Assembly (NCBI GenBank): GCA_036426205.1
Contig: CM071570.1
Location: 76,812,045 to 76,876,044 of the forward strand
Direction: 5' to 3'
Source: Ascaphus truei
Taxonomy: Eukaryota > Chordata > Amphibia > Anura > Ascaphidae
Length of the DNA stretch: 64,000 bases
Position 1 is the stretch's first letter. Every line of letters begins with the position of its first letter. Under the pieces are notes generated by a model. That model made no database searches and had not been told where the DNA came from. It saw only the letters and a list, made by a program, of their open reading frames with translations. The position numbers and the translations under genes were made by a program. Below are positions 10,511 to 22,538 of the stretch, piece after piece.

Positions 10511-10823
10511 AGGAGCGTTGGAGGAACTGATTGCTCAGGCTATTCGGATGGATCAGTGACTCCAGGTGCGACGCTCCGACCGTCAACGTCCTCGTTTTGT
10601 GCCTTTGGTCGCCCCCTTTCCTAGGTTTCTTCCGGTTCCAAGACCTCAGTCGAACCGGTTCCCAGCCCTGGAATCCCCGGAGCCCATGCAACTGGGTACT
10701 CAACAGACCCGACCACCAATACAACAACTTCGAAGGGACCGTGGGCTGTGCTTCTATTGCGGATCTCCTGAACACCTGATTCGGAATTGTCCCCTGCGTC
10801 CGGGAAACGACTCCACCCAGTGA
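10511..10823 (+). pseudogene. Ty3/gypsy gag, C-terminal part with zinc knuckle
   Basis: Continuation of the gag frame after the 6.5-kb nested insertion. It opens with the second AGGAG target duplication and encodes ALEELIAQAIRMDQ, then an in-frame TGA at 10557-10559 where relatives usually have a basic residue (a CGA to TGA change is plausible). It continues through an Arg/Pro-rich linker to one CX2CX4HX4C zinc knuckle (CFYCGSPEHLIRNC), which binds RNA in family members. The stop codon is at 10821-10823. Besides the insertion, the TGA alone would abolish full-length Gag. Confidence 0.85.
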
Positions 10824-10879
10824 GTATAAAGGGGCTCTCCCTGTGTGCCATTTCTCCTTGACCCCTTTCCAAAGACGAG

Positions 10880-13800
10880 CTCCCCAAGAAGCTTTTGATT
10901 CCGGTCACTCTTTCGGGCCCCTCATTCCGCGCCTCTGTGGGCGCCTTTGTTGATTCCGGGGCAGGTGGGAACTTTGTGGATCAGGAATTCACAAATCTTA
11001 ATAATATTCCACTCATTAGGAAGAGAGTACCCATCGGACTAGAAGGGATCGACGGTCGACCCTTGAACCTGGCCTCCATTTCTCTTGAGACGATTTCTCT
11101 CACCTTATCTTCCACCGATGGTCACACTGAAACCCTTACGTTGGATATGATTCATTCCCCCGGGACCCAGGTAACCCTTGGCCTACCCTGGCTTCTGCAG
11201 CACAATCCCCGTATTGACTGGAGGGCGCGCACTCCTATACAATGGGACTCAAGACCGAAGGCGTTACTTATCTCTAGCACCATTCCTCCCATGCAACACA
11301 CGGGGATTACAGTTCCGTCGACTCCTAAGATCGACCTACCAGAGGCCTACTCCGATTTCCTGGACGTCTTTTGCAAAACTACAGCTGACGTTTTCCCTAC
11401 CCACAGGTCTTACGACTGTCCTATCGACCTGATTCCTGGTGCTACACTTCCTAGATCCAAGTCCTATCCTCTCTCCGTTCCAGAGACCAAGGCCATGGAC
11501 GAATACATCCGTAAAAACCTCGAGAAGGGCTTCATACGCCATTCATCCTCCCCCGCCGGTGCGGTTTTTTTTCCGTTAAAAAGAAGGATAACTCTCTTCG
11601 ACCTTGCATCGACTATCGGGGCCTCAACCGGATCATGGTCAAAAACCGGTACCCCCACCCCCTCATATCCGAACTGTTTGATAGACTCCAGGGGGCTAAG
11701 ATCTTCACGAAATTGGACCTCCGTGGGGCGTACAACCTTATTCGTATTCGGGAGGGTGACGAATGGAAGACCGCCTTCAATACACGTAGCGGTCACTACG
11801 AGTACCTGGTGATCCCCTTCGGGCTCTGTAACACCCCTGCAGTCTTTCAGGACTTCATAAACGAAATTTTTCTAGACGTACTCAATTTCTTTATTATCGT
11901 ATACCTAGACGATATTCTCATCTTTTCCAACAATCTCCAGGATCATATTCGACACACCAGGCTCGTCCTTTACCGCCTCCGTTCAAATTACTTGTACGCC
12001 AAAATGGAGAAATGCCTCTTTCATCTGTCCTCTACGCCCTTCCTTGGATACATCATCTCCGGCAAAGGTTTCTCTATGAACCCCGAGAAACTTCAATTGG
12101 CCACAACCCAATTCCCTCAAGGCTATTCAATGTTTTTTAGGCTTTTCGAATTACTATCGAAGGTTTATTCGGAATTTTCCACCATAATTGCACCCATCAT
12201 CGCTCTCACGAAAAAAGGGGTCGACCCCTCAGCTTGGTCTCCTGAGGCAGCCTCAGCCTTCGAAACTTTAAAACGTAAATTCGTTTCCGCCCCTATTCTT
12301 CGACATCCTGACACGAGTCTGCCCTTTATCCTGGAGGTTGATGCATCGGATTGCGGTGCAGGAGCCGTGCTCTCTCAAAGATCTTCCCCGCAAGACCACT
12401 TCCACCCCTGCGGTTTTTCCTCAAAATGTTTTTCCTCTGCGGAGAAGAACTACGATGTGGGCAATAGGAACTGCTGGCTATTAAGATGGCTCTTCTGGAG
12501 TGGAGACACCTTCTGGAGGGGTCTAGAGAGCCAATTTCTATTCTTACTGACCATAAGAACCTTCTTTATATTGAGACTGCACGTCGCCTGGGCTCCCGCC
12601 AGGCTCGCTTGTCATTCTTCTTCTCCAGATTTAATTACACCTTATTATACATCCCGGGCACCAAGAACGTAAAGGCGGACGCTTTATCCAGACAGTTCTC
12701 CCCGGAGGAGAGACCCGAAGAAGTTCCCGAGACTATTCTGCCCAAGGGACTTATAACTTCTGCGGCCTCATTCAACATTCTGGACAAGATCCTTAGGGCT
12801 CCAAGGAACGTTCCGTGTCGTCTAGAGGTACCAGAAGGGAGGCTGTATGCTGCTCATGAATTTCGTCCCAAGATCTTAGAGTGGGTTCATTCTGCCCGCT
12901 CTGCAGGACATCCCGGCTTCAGGAAAACCCTGGATCTTATCCAACGCACCTTTTGGTGGCCTAAAATGGCTAGTACCATCTGGGAATTCACCTGCGCCTG
13001 CCCCACTTGCGCTCAAAGCAAAACCCTCCGGCTTACTTTTGCCTTTACCCATTCCGGAACGCCCCTGGTCCCATATCTCTATGGACTTTATTGTTGAATT
13101 ACCCAGATCTAAAGGGATTAACACCATCTTAGTAGTAATAGATCGTTTTTCTAAACAGGTACACGTTATACCCCCCAAGGGCCTGATCACAGACATTTTT
13201 TCCAAGGAGCTTTTTCGGATTCATGGGATTCCCACTTCTATAATTTTGGACAGGGGCTCCCAATTCGTATCCAGGTTCTGGCGAGTTTTCTCCAAAAGAC
13301 TCGGAATTTCACTATCTTTTTCCTCAAGATATCATCCTCAAACAAATGGACAAACGGAGAGAGTCAACCAGACTTTAGAGCAATATCTGCGTTGTTTTGT
13401 GTCCGAGACCCAAGATAACTTGTCGGAACTGCTGCCTTGGGCAGAGTTTGCTATTAATTCCATGAAGAACGAATCTACCCGCGAATCCCCATTTTTTATA
13501 AATGACGGATTCCATCCTGCTCGTCTTCCCATCTCCAATACTCCCTCAGGAGTGCCAGCTGCCGACGAACGGATCTCCTTACTTCAGGACTCTTGAACTA
13601 AGGTTTAGTCATCTCTCCAGGAGGCTGCAGGAAAGTTCAAACTTCAGGCTGATCGACATCGCCAAGCTTCTCCCAGATACAAGCCAGGGTATAAGGTCTG
13701 GCTTTCGGTAAAAAATATTTGACTAAAAACTCCTACCCCAAAATTGGCACCTAAATTTATGGGACCCTTTTCCATACTGGAACAAATTAACCCTGTCTCC

Positions 13801-13985
13801 TCCGTCTACAACTTCCACCAGCAATGAGGATACCCAGCGTTTTTCATACCTCGTTATTGAAGCCTTTTGTACAGAGAACTCTCTTTCCAGATTATACCCG
13901 TAGACCCGACCCTGTGATACTTCAAGGACACGAGGAGTATGAAATACAGTCTATAGTGGGCTCACGTCTCTCCAGGGGGAAGGTC
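10880..13985 (+). pseudogene. Ty3/gypsy pol: PR-RT-RNase H-IN-chromodomain, decayed
   Basis: Decayed polyprotein. In order: aspartic protease with VDSGAGGNFVD (about 10945-10990); reverse transcriptase from about 11380 to 12120 with FTKLDLRGAYN, the VIPFGLCNTPAVFQ block and catalytic YLDDILIFS near 11905; RNase H from about 12320 to 12700 (EVDASDCGAG, then LTDHKNL); integrase zinc domain with GHPGFRKT and CPTCAQSK (about 12900-13020); integrase core with MDFIVELP, LDRGSQF and GQTERVNQ; and the start of a chromodomain ending at the L1 junction near 13985. Frame changes occur in a T-run near 11565, near 12465 and near 13030, with a stop at 13594 and small deletions after RT. PR-RT-RH-IN order plus a chromodomain marks a Metaviridae chromovirus. 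No 3' LTR remains. Confidence 0.9.
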
Positions 13986-13987
13986 CA

Positions 13988-14960
13988 TTTCCAATAAGGG
14001 TTTCCATTTACTCAGGAACTTATCTGTTCTTTTCATGTCACCACATGTGTCAAATTTTTCCCTCGTCATTATTGCGAACAGAAAAGATCCTAATTGTCCA
14101 GTTGTTGGAGAGTATGGTTTTAGCCAGTTGACCAGATTCAGCTTGCATGCTGGGAGGAGAATCATTCCCGCCAGCTGTGGCAAACTGACGGTCAAAGTAT
14201 TCCAGCCTTCCATATATCCGAATAACATTGATTTAAAGTTGTGAGGAAGCTTTGTTTTTAGCAGCTTGTCTAAAAACCTTATGGTTTTATACCAGAATTT
14301 CTTTGTCCTTCTGCAGTACCACCAAGGAGATATTGGCACTTTTACTGACGCACTTTTTACACCCTATCAGAGAATTGTGTTGTTATTTGTTTAGTTGTGC
14401 TGGGGTGAGGAGTGCCTGGTTCAATATCTTAATCTGAAGTTCCCTCAAATTGGCACCCTCTGATGGAACGGACACTCCCATAGCCTCTGACCAGGTCTTC
14501 TTGATCTGTCAGATCAGGGAAGTCTGCCTGCCACTTGACCAATAAGGTGTTCCAGAGACCCACAGTACGAGTTTCCACAAGGGCGGTATTGATAAGTTTA
14601 GAGGTGAAACCCGTTTGAGTGGACATCCCAAGATCTGACTCCAAGGCATTATGTTCTAGTAAGGATGGATGTTCCCTCGTCAAGGAAGTCACATAATGTC
14701 TCAACTGTAAGTAGGCAAAGAAGTATTTATTTAGTAATTGATATCTTTCTTTGAGTTATTGGAAGGCTGGAAAAATCTGTTGTCCCAAATTAAAACAGTC
14801 AATGACATGAACAAGTCTTTTACTGAATCAAGTCCTAAAAACTATGTTTTCTTGTGCTACCCTTTGTGGTAGTTCGAAATATTTTCTAATTTTACGCCAA
14901 ATATCACAGTATCTCCAAACATAGTGCCATTCAGAGTATTATTTGCGTTACCCACTACCC
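13988..14960 (-). pseudogene. L1/Tx1-type LINE ORF2, C-terminal remnant
   Basis: Minus-strand frames 14429-14704 and 13962-14339 translate to the far C-terminal part of an L1/Tx1-type ORF2 protein. Markers are SPWWYCRRTKKFW (the W...C...FW block) and the closing KRTDKFLSKWKPLL. The frames are broken and lack the reverse transcriptase core. The segment abuts the truncated gypsy chromodomain at about 13985 and is cut at about 14960 by a minisatellite-bearing insertion. Confidence 0.65.
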
Positions 14961-14965
14961 ACTAC

Positions 14966-16035
14966 CCAGGGTCGCCGACAGGGGGGGACAGAAGGTAGGT
15001 GTCCCGGGCCCAGTGGCGGCGGGGGGGCTGTTGGCTTGCAGCGCAACTTTGTCCCGACCTCTGGCCAGGCCTGGCTGTCGGTCTTCTCCTGGCCGGGCCC
15101 CGGCTCTCTCTCAGATGCCGACGGGACTCTGTCACGCCAGCACGCTGGAAGTAGGCTTGGCCCAGCTTCCGGCATAGAGTGAGACTCGGCGTGCGCCAGT
15201 TCGGAGTGGGACAGAGGGATAGAGTCCTGCTGTGAGTGAAAGCTGAGGCCCGGCCGCGAGAGGACCAGCAGCCGGGCCTGGCCAGAGGTCGGACAGGCCC
15301 CCCACAGACTATCCACAAGGTAAGTTTGTTTTTTAAAATATGTATTGGGGGAGCGGGGTCTTATTTATATGTATTGGGGGAGTGGGGGTCTTGTTTATAT
15401 GTATTGGGGGAGTGGGGGTCTTGTTTATATGTATTGGTGGGTGGGGGGTCTTTTTAATATGTATTAGGGATGTGGCGTCTTTTTTATATGTATGGGAGAG
15501 TGGGAGCTTTTTTATATGTATGGGAGAGTGGGAGCTTTTTAAAATGTATTGGGGGAGTGGGGGCCTTTTAAAAATGTATTGGGGGAGTGGGGGGCTTTTA
15601 AAAATGTATTGGGGGAGTGGGGGCCTTTTAAAAATGTATTGGGGGAGTGGGGGGCTTTTTAAAATGTATTGGGGGAGTGATGGGCTTTTTAAAATGTATT
15701 GGGAGAGTGGGGGGCTTTTTAATATGTATTGGGTGAAGTGGGGTTATATGTATTGTTTTGGGGGGGTTGAGTGACAGGAGAGAGAGGGAGAGAGTGAGTG
15801 AGGAAAAGAGGGAGTAAGAATGAGACGCAGCGGAGAGAAATACATGCGAGGCGGGAGGGGGGTGATTGAGGAAGAGGGAGTGAGACAGAAGGGGAGAAAT
15901 ACATGGGAAGAGGGTGGGAAATAGACTCGTGAGGTGTGAAATGGGGGGGGCTCGCAATACCGCCGGGGAGGGGGGGCGCGGACGTAAGTCTACGCTGGGC
16001 CCCAGGAAATCTGTCTGTTGCCCTGCCGCTACACG
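14966..16035. mobile_element. Unclassified element with internal 30-bp minisatellite
   Basis: Begins CAGGGTCGCCGACAGGGG, close to the ends of the elements at 21770 and 22539 (CAGGGCCGCCAACAG). It holds a GC-rich block (15000-15320) and then about 13 copies of a 30-bp unit (15340-15755, core ATGTATTGGGGGAGTGGGGG), followed by a GA-rich tract. A possible right end near 16010-16030 (TGTCTGTTGCCCTG) is a weak inverse match. It interrupts L1-type sequence. The CAGGG...CCCTG style suggests a hAT-like DNA transposon, tentatively. Confidence 0.5.
15340..15755. repeat. 30-bp G-rich minisatellite, about 13 copies
   Basis: Unit ATGTATTGGGGGAGTGGGGG plus a TCTTGTTTAT or CCTTTTAAAA variant tail. Variants are grouped: tails of one type come first and the other later. 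The G-runs on the + strand could form G-quadruplexes. Confidence 0.9.
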
Positions 16036-16049
16036 ATCCTGTAGGAAGG

Positions 16050-16440
16050 GCTGGAACATTAACGAGGAACAAATAGGAGTGAACTCCCTTCTTGTCTTAC
16101 TGATCTCTACTGAGACGTCCTGGAAGAGGAGAATTTTATTTCCTAAAACTAGCTTTTCTATAGGCTCTCAGCAGGCCACCTTAGCATGAAAGTCCAGCAT
16201 CTTAATCAGTACCAGCCTGGGTCTTGTAGTATTAGAGCAGTTGTCTCTTTCTGGGCCCAGCCTGTGTGCTCTCTCGATTTTTAGTGGGATGTGCTGGTCA
16301 TCCATGTTTAGGAGTCTAGCGAGATCCTCTGAGGTGAAGCTGAGTAGATTCAGTGTTTTGACCTCTTCAGAGATTCCTACAATTTTTATGCTATTTCTCC
16401 TTGACCTGTTCTCCAGGTCATAGATTGTGTTTTTCAATTT
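16050..16440 (-). pseudogene. L1-type LINE ORF1 RNA-binding domain remnant
   Basis: The minus-strand frame 16168-16437 reads DLENRSRRNSIKIVGISEE, then IERAHRLGP and RPRLVLIKMLDF. That is the RRM-like domain and C-terminal region of L1 ORF1 proteins, which coat LINE RNA. A further stretch (KILLFQDVSVEISKTRREF, 16080-16140) continues it in a shifted frame. The coiled-coil N-terminus is missing; C/T-rich sequence follows at 16440. Confidence 0.75.
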
Positions 16441-17270
16441 GGAGTTTTGTCTCGTTAGCTCTCAGCCCCCTCCTCACAGCCACCCTACTCCTCCGCAGAG
16501 CCACCCTACTCCTCTTCACAGGCACCCTACTCCTCCTAACAGCCCCCCTCCTCCTCCTTCTCTTCACAGCCCCCTCTTCTTCCTCACAGCCCCCGGCCTT
16601 CCTCCATCTCTAAGCCTCTCCATCTCTCAGCCCCCCTCCTCCTCCTCACAGCCCCCCCTTTTCACAGTCCCCACTCCTCCTCATTCACAAAGCCCCTTCC
16701 ACCTCACAGCCCTCCCTTCATCTCTCAGCCCTCCCCCCCCTTGCTGAAAGTGCACTGCACAGCACTTACCTATGGAATGGAGCCCGTTCTGGCAGCAGAC
16801 AATTCAGGGATGAAGGTCCGGCCGGCAGCGACGGGAGGAGAAGGATGGCAGCGGTGCGGCGGCAGAAGGCGAGGGATCGTCGCTGCGCAGGAGGACCATG
16901 TCAGCAGCGGCAGAGGGCAGTAGTGGGTGGACAATACCGCTAGGGCGGTCTCCATCACTGCCCTTTGCTGCCATGGTCTTCCCGCAGCCGCCATTCCCCA
17001 CCTTCTGCCACCGCCATGGTCCTCCTCCGTTGCCCATAAATACGGGACAATTATGCATCCCGACAGACCTTTCAGGGACAGTGTGACAATTCAGTACTAA
17101 ATACAATTGGTGCACTGCTAGAGAGAGGGCAGGGCTCAAGAGCCAGATCCTGTTTCGGAATGGGATGTGAATTTGTAAGTGGTTTCTATAGAAACAAAAA
17201 TGCTTGCTACATTAGAATACATTAAAAATGTCTTTAAAAATTGTTGCTACAAGTATTTTCTTATAGTACA
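16440..17270. other. C/T-rich tract and unassigned sequence
   Basis: 16450-16745 is a degenerate repeat of cctcacagccccctcctcct-like units. 16760-17140 is GC-rich and partly palindromic with no convincing coding potential. 17150-17270 is AT-rich. Confidence 0.5.
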
Positions 17271-18014
17271 TGTAGCCAGGACTGGTTTCTGGCTACCAGT
17301 CTGCCCTCACTGGCAGTAAGCCCTGGTAAGAGCAGGCCTGCCAGTAATAATGGGTTTTCCCCACTCCCTGCAGTAACCTTGAGTGACAGGGGGAGGAGGT
17401 GGAACTAGGCCTGAGTATATCCAATCCTGGATCAGACCTGGTGCCCTCCTCCTGGTTGTACTTAAGGGTGATTGCCGCCCAAATTTAGGAGTGCCTCTCC
17501 CCACTTGAGAGAGACAGGTCACACAGCACAGTGCCTGAGCATTGGGCCTTCTCTGTTCCTCTTCCCCTCGGGGGAGAGTGAGTGTGAACCTTTCCTTTGC
17601 CTCTGCTAGAGGGGTTGGGAAGAGCAAGGACAGCTGCAGGGGCCCTTGAACCATAGTGGTTGTCCAGGGACCATCCTACAGCTGGGTAGCTTACTCAGAC
17701 TGTGTTGGGCCACTGCCGTGCTTGTGAGTGCTAAGCCAATAAAACCATTCCTGTTTCATGTACCTCCTGCCTGGTGTGTGATCTTACTGGGAGGAGAGGG
17801 AGTATTTCTATCATAGGAGATCGCCTGCATACAGCTGGAGCCTACGGGAGATGGAGGCGCTGCACTCCTAGAGAACCATGTGGAGTATGTACCCGGTTCT
17901 GTGTCCCCACAACCATCGGCGGACGACTCAGCCCTCCTGCTTACCAACAGGTAGCATGCACCACACACACTGCAATGGCAAAATCTTCCATCATTTGGGG
18001 GAAACACCGTTACA
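17271..18014 (+). mobile_element. Solo LTR, TGTAGCCA...CCGTTACA family
   Basis: 744 bp with TG...CA ends and the 4-bp flank TACA on both sides (17267-17270 and 18015-18018). AATAAA at 17738-17743 followed by a GT-rich stretch gives + orientation. No internal region. The termini match those of the solo LTR at 28339-29212 in inverse orientation, so both come from one retroelement family. Confidence 0.8.
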
Positions 18015-18018
18015 TACA

Positions 18019-19035
18019 GAACTGATTTATTTTTTTTAAACACATGTAGGTTATTGCTTGAACTGCAGCTTTAACCTGTTTGAAAAGCGGTTAAATTATT
18101 TAAAAATCCCATTCACCACATCAAACCACAGGAAGCATGAAAAGAACCAAAAACTGTCATTTACTACAAATAGATGCTAGAATGCCCAAACAAAAAGGAT
18201 CCCTGTGAGCCTAAATGTGGTTTTACACTGAGGAAATCGTTACAAGAGTTTGAAATGTCAACATTACAAAACAATGATAACAGTCTAGTGCATAGCAGTG
18301 ACCACCTGCACCCAGAAGTAACAGGACCACACCGGTTAAACATTTGGACACATTATAGCAAGTAATAATGTTGCCTGTTCATTACCAGAAAGGCTTCTGT
18401 TGTTTTGTAATGTGTTGTGCAAGCCCCGTTATTAATAGGAGCTAGTAAGTACAATGTTTGTCTTTGACAAGGACAACCAGAGCTGTAAAGTTCAAACAGT
18501 TCACCCTTCCCTCCGGACTGAAGACTGGTGGCCCAGTTTAGGCCAGATATTAATAAAGACATACAAATAAAGACATACAATACAGATATTGACATTGGGA
18601 ATGGTTGATGGTTGAATAAATGTTGGCTTTTTGCTTACTTGATCCAGTTACTGCCTTAACCAGTAATGGGGCATTGACATTAGTCATGGTGAAAGGCAGG
18701 TAATGAAAAGCTTGTGTACCTAGAAGGTGAGGCCACGGTATTTAGCAAGCGGCCGGCCCACCATTCTACTCCCGCATCTCATACGTGGACAGGGTTAAAA
18801 CTTACCGGTCTCGCGGGCGAGGGGGCGCACGTAGTGCCAGTTAGTCAATGCGCGGCTCGTTTTTCAGTTGTTTCTCTTCCCTGAAATATGTACATTTTAT
18901 GCATTGTTTATTTGTTTATATTATATGTAGTTTGTTATTTTGATGTAATGAAAAAATAGCAACAGAAAACACACACACATATGTATATAGAAAAAATAAC
19001 AAAAAACACATATATGTATACAGTATATATATATA
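18019..19035. other. Unassigned intergenic sequence
   Basis: No coding signal. The segment just after the LTR (18018-18075, AACTGATTTATT then AACACATGTAGG) recurs at 54540-54590, so the LTR landed in an older dispersed repeat. AATAAAGACATACA occurs twice near 18550 and resembles a SINE tail. Confidence 0.5.
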
Positions 19036-19320
19036 GCAAATGGAAATATTACTGTGTGCTCATTTGCATGTCTTAGACAGGTCTGCAACCCCGCTTTTCA
19101 CTATTATCACCCAGCACACAGCATTCCACTGCAGCAAGGGATTCTGGGAAATGACATGCAAATGAGCACACAGTGCCACCTTTTGCTTCAAAACCATTTA
19201 ACAATGAAAGGCGGGGTTGCCGACCTGTCAAAAACATGCAAATGAGCATACAGTAATATTTCCATTTGCTATATGCTTTACTTTGGAGGGTTTTTGTTAC
19301 TTTTTTACCCACCATAACTT
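19036..19320. repeat. Palindromic repeat family A, copy 1
   Basis: The left part (AGCAAATGGAAATATTACTG, then GCTCATTTGCATG) is repeated in inverse orientation in the right part (19205-19272). It ends in ACCCACCATAACTTTATTAA. Related copies lie at 37866, 46672, 50545 and 50945, all sharing GTTATGGTGGGTAAAAAA as one end next to TTAA-like sequence. Probably a MITE; the superfamily is not settled. Confidence 0.7.
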
Positions 19321-19330
19321 TATTAAGTGA

Positions 19331-19366
19331 GTAATATATATATATATATATATATTATATATAATC

Positions 19367-19405
<39 letters not shown>

Positions 19406-19416
19406 ATATATACTCT
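19331..19416. repeat. (TA)n microsatellite
   Basis: Interrupted TA dinucleotide tract directly after the family A repeat. Confidence 0.9.
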
Positions 19417-19834
19417 TTTTTTGTCTCAGCTGGCAGTGTAGATGGTTGGTGTGCGTAACCTTATACGTTTTAGTATACATTTGGTGGTTGTAAAATGAAT
19501 GGGAATCATTTCCATGGATAGGCTGTGGGCTCTGGACATTTGTTACAGGCTAGCCTGGAATGAATCCTTACTTTTCTTTAATAAAGCTGAACATTGTTAC
19601 ATAGAAGATGAGTTTGAAAAATGACATGTCCATCAAGTTCAACCCATGTGAAATTTAAACGACAGATACTTTAGCCTATATTTGTATTTACAGTATTTCT
19701 TCAATAAAACTGTGGCCTTGTTTCACCAAATATATTTGTGTCCATGTTTTTTTTATGTTAAGTAAGAGTTATACTGGGGTGGAGAGTGTGCAATTAGCAT
19801 AGAAGGAGGGAGAAATGTGTCAAACCCCATATCA

Positions 19835-19990
19835 GTTCCCTGTGACCTTGGTCACTTGACTTTGTCACAGTGTGCCTTATCTAGCAGACATTAGATTGTA
19901 GGCACGTTGAGACTTCATGGTGTCAATCAATTCTCCTATGTAAATGATTATATTGTCTGTGACTATGTATAAAAATGCATAGATAAACTA
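19835..19990 (+). repeat. CORE-SINE (MIR-like) remnant
   Basis: CTGTGACCTTGGTCACTTGA followed by CACAGTGTGCCTTATCT matches the conserved core of MIR-type CORE-SINEs, and ATTAGATTGTAGGCACGTTG is the usual L2-like tail. The tRNA-like head is not clear. Confidence 0.6.
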
Positions 19991-20598
19991 CTATGTGAGG
20001 ATACTATAAAAACTTTACGAGAATAATTCATTGGTATTATTATAATTGAGTCTTGTCGCGGGAGATGGAGACAAAGCAAATATAATTATTCTTAATAAAT
20101 ACAACTGTACAACAGATTTCGAAATCTCTAATGTCACTTCTTCAGTGGCCTTTGAAGAGAAGATGGTACAAGGGTCTAATATTGAGATACTCTGTGTCAT
20201 AATACAGAGTCACAGGTTTATTTTCTTGAGGCAGTAAAAATAGTACTTGCATCCGATTGAAAGTGAAGCGCTCTTTTGCTGACTGATAGATTATGTACCA
20301 AGATAATACAGTTGTTAGTTTTAATCTTTTTAAAGATCTAAACATTTAAATGCACTATTTATTTAGGATTGCCATTATGTGTGACGTATACTGTATTCAA
20401 CCGAGAAATCTTGCAGATTGTATGTTATTGAGGACATCCGTACAGTGCTTAGTTCATCAACTATAATAACGTAAACAAGTGACTGTGTTGGAACATTTCA
20501 GACCTTATCTATTTCTTAGATCACTACAAGTACTGTAGTGTTGTAGGGCAAAGACATTGCTGTCTTGCAAACCTGCTTCTCCCTTTCTCTCTGACCTG

Positions 20599-20688
20599 TG
20601 ATACGGGTTATCACATTGCAATCCTGCATTAAATGCCATTCAAGTCAATGGCAGCTACCACAGGATTGCGGTGTGATAACCCGTATCA
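20599..20688. repeat. Foldback repeat with perfect 16-bp arms
   Basis: TGATACGGGTTATCAC (20599-20614) and its exact inverse complement (20673-20688) flank a smaller nested stem. The sequence TACGGGTTATCACA recurs in another foldback at 59588-59703, so these are two members of one palindromic repeat family. Confidence 0.85.
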
Positions 20689-20689
20689 G

Positions 20690-21470
20690 AGGCTAGCAAA
20701 TGTCAGCGTCTGTCTTTCTCTCCAGTGGTAGTGACATGTAAAAGGGGTTACATTTTGGTGACCGATACTTACACTTTATGTAAATCCAATTATACATGGA
20801 GGGACCTGAGCTGGACAGCACCTTTTAAAGATCAACTCACTCTTATTACAAACATATCTGCAAAATCACTTTTACAAGTTATTTCTTTGCATTTTACTAA
20901 ATGAGTCCTCATGAAGGCAGGGTTTTCTCTCAGTCAAATGGACCATTTGTGTGTTTTTTTTTTTAACTTATTCTGTTTTAAAAACAAAGTGTTATGGTAA
21001 TTCAGAAATCCTTACCGCTATTTCACTCAGTTTAAATGCTCATTTACTTATAATAGGCAGGAACAAGAGTGAGGCAGATGAAGGAGAGGAATATCACGAA
21101 GGCTGCTACTGTATCTTCAAAGTGTCCAGCACAAAATATAGTCTATATTTGGTGTGAATCAGAAAGGCTTTGGTACTGTTTACCTAATAGCAAAAAGTTT
21201 AACTACTATAGATATTTTATTTACATGTATTTAGAAAATATTTTGCCAGGAAACATACATTGACCTCTTGTTTTCAAGCATGTCCTGAGTACATTGGAGC
21301 AGGTAATGCATATAGCGCTGGGGAAAAAATAAATAAATAGTGCAAAATAGTATTTCAAAGTGGAAAAAAAGGTGGAAAACAGAGGAAATAGATCTGTAAG
21401 ACTCACAAACCGATTTCTTTAGATAAGTTCTTGGTTAATATGAATGGATTACGTTCCTGGATTTCCTCAT
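20690..21470. other. Unassigned AT-rich sequence
   Basis: No recognisable gene, RNA or element end. Short open frames here have no protein-like features. Confidence 0.5.
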
Positions 21471-21473
21471 AAA

Positions 21474-21590
21474 GGCTGCGCTTATAGTGCCGGCTACAGC
21501 TACAGATGACGTCTCCCGTCTCCGTAGCCCAAGCGAAAGCTGTAATTTGAGTTCGGGAGACGTCTCTTGCTACAAGGGGAGTGACAGAAT
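21474..21590. mobile_element. Harbinger-like MITE, partial left end
   Basis: Starts GGCTGCGCTTATAGTGCCGG, the terminal sequence shared with the MITEs at 32154, 34391 and 53909. An inner palindrome (GACGTCTC...GAGACGTC) follows but no matching right end is present. Confidence 0.6.
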
Positions 21591-21769
21591 GCAGAGGGGC
21601 AGGGAAAAGAGCAAGGGGGAAGGCTGAAAAAGAGAGGACTTGTTATTTCTGTTTGTATGCTAAATTTACTTAACTTTTATTTTAAATTACGGGAGAATTT
21701 ACTATTTTTAAAGTTGTTCATAAAGTGTGTTTCACTTGACAGACACACAAATACACACACACATACAAT

Positions 21770-22453
21770 CAGGGCCGCCAACAGAAATCATGGAGCCCAG
21801 GACAAATGAAAGGAGCACCCCCCCCCCTCCTCCAACCCATAGCGCACCTACCACGGAAAAACAAATTTTAGCGCGCAACTTTTACTTAACCCCCCAATAC
21901 ATATAAAAATTCACCCCCAACCCCCCAATACATATACAAATATAACCCAACCCTCCCCCCCCCCCACCACCACCCAATACAGTGGTGCTGCGGGGCGGTG
22001 GCGGGGCCTGGCGGCTGGTGGTGCTGCAGGGGGGGGGGGGGGCGGTGGCTGGCGGTGGTGGGGAACCGGCGGCTGGCGGTGCTGGCGGGGGGGGGGGGGG
22101 GCTAGGTGGCTGAGCGGTGGGGGATTGTGCAGTGGCAGGGGGCTGACTGTGCTACAGCGGGAGGGGCGGTGGCCAGGTGGCTGGCGGGACTGCGGGGGGC
22201 CGGCGGCAGGTCACAGCAGTTGTTGCCGGCCTTGCCCCACTGCAGGCACCTGTCTGTCCCACGCTGGCTGCTCACGCGTGCGCCGGGCCTCCCTCTCACT
22301 CCAGCGCGCCAAAAGCTTAGCCCAGCTGACTTCCGGCGCTGCCATCAGAGAGACCAGGCACCGGTGCAGCTTTTTTTGTTTGTTTTTTTTAAATGAACTG
22401 GCCCGGCCGCGCAGGACACCAACACCGGCAGTCCCCCTCTGTTGGCGGCCCTG
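21770..22453. mobile_element. DNA transposon, hAT-like, non-autonomous
   Basis: Terminal inverted repeats CAGGGCCGCCAACAGA and TCTGTTGGCGGCCCTG are perfect over 16 bp. The flanking 8 bp (CATACAAT and CACACAAA) match at 6 of 8 positions, compatible with an aged hAT target duplication. The interior has CCCCCCAATACATAT repeats (inverse of the 30-bp minisatellite at 15340), long G tracts and GC-rich GGCGGTG repeats. No transposase frame. Confidence 0.7.
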
Positions 22454-22538
22454 CACACAAATCACACACACAATCACACACACACACAATCACACAAACA
22501 CTCACACACACACACACACTCACACTCACAATCCCACA

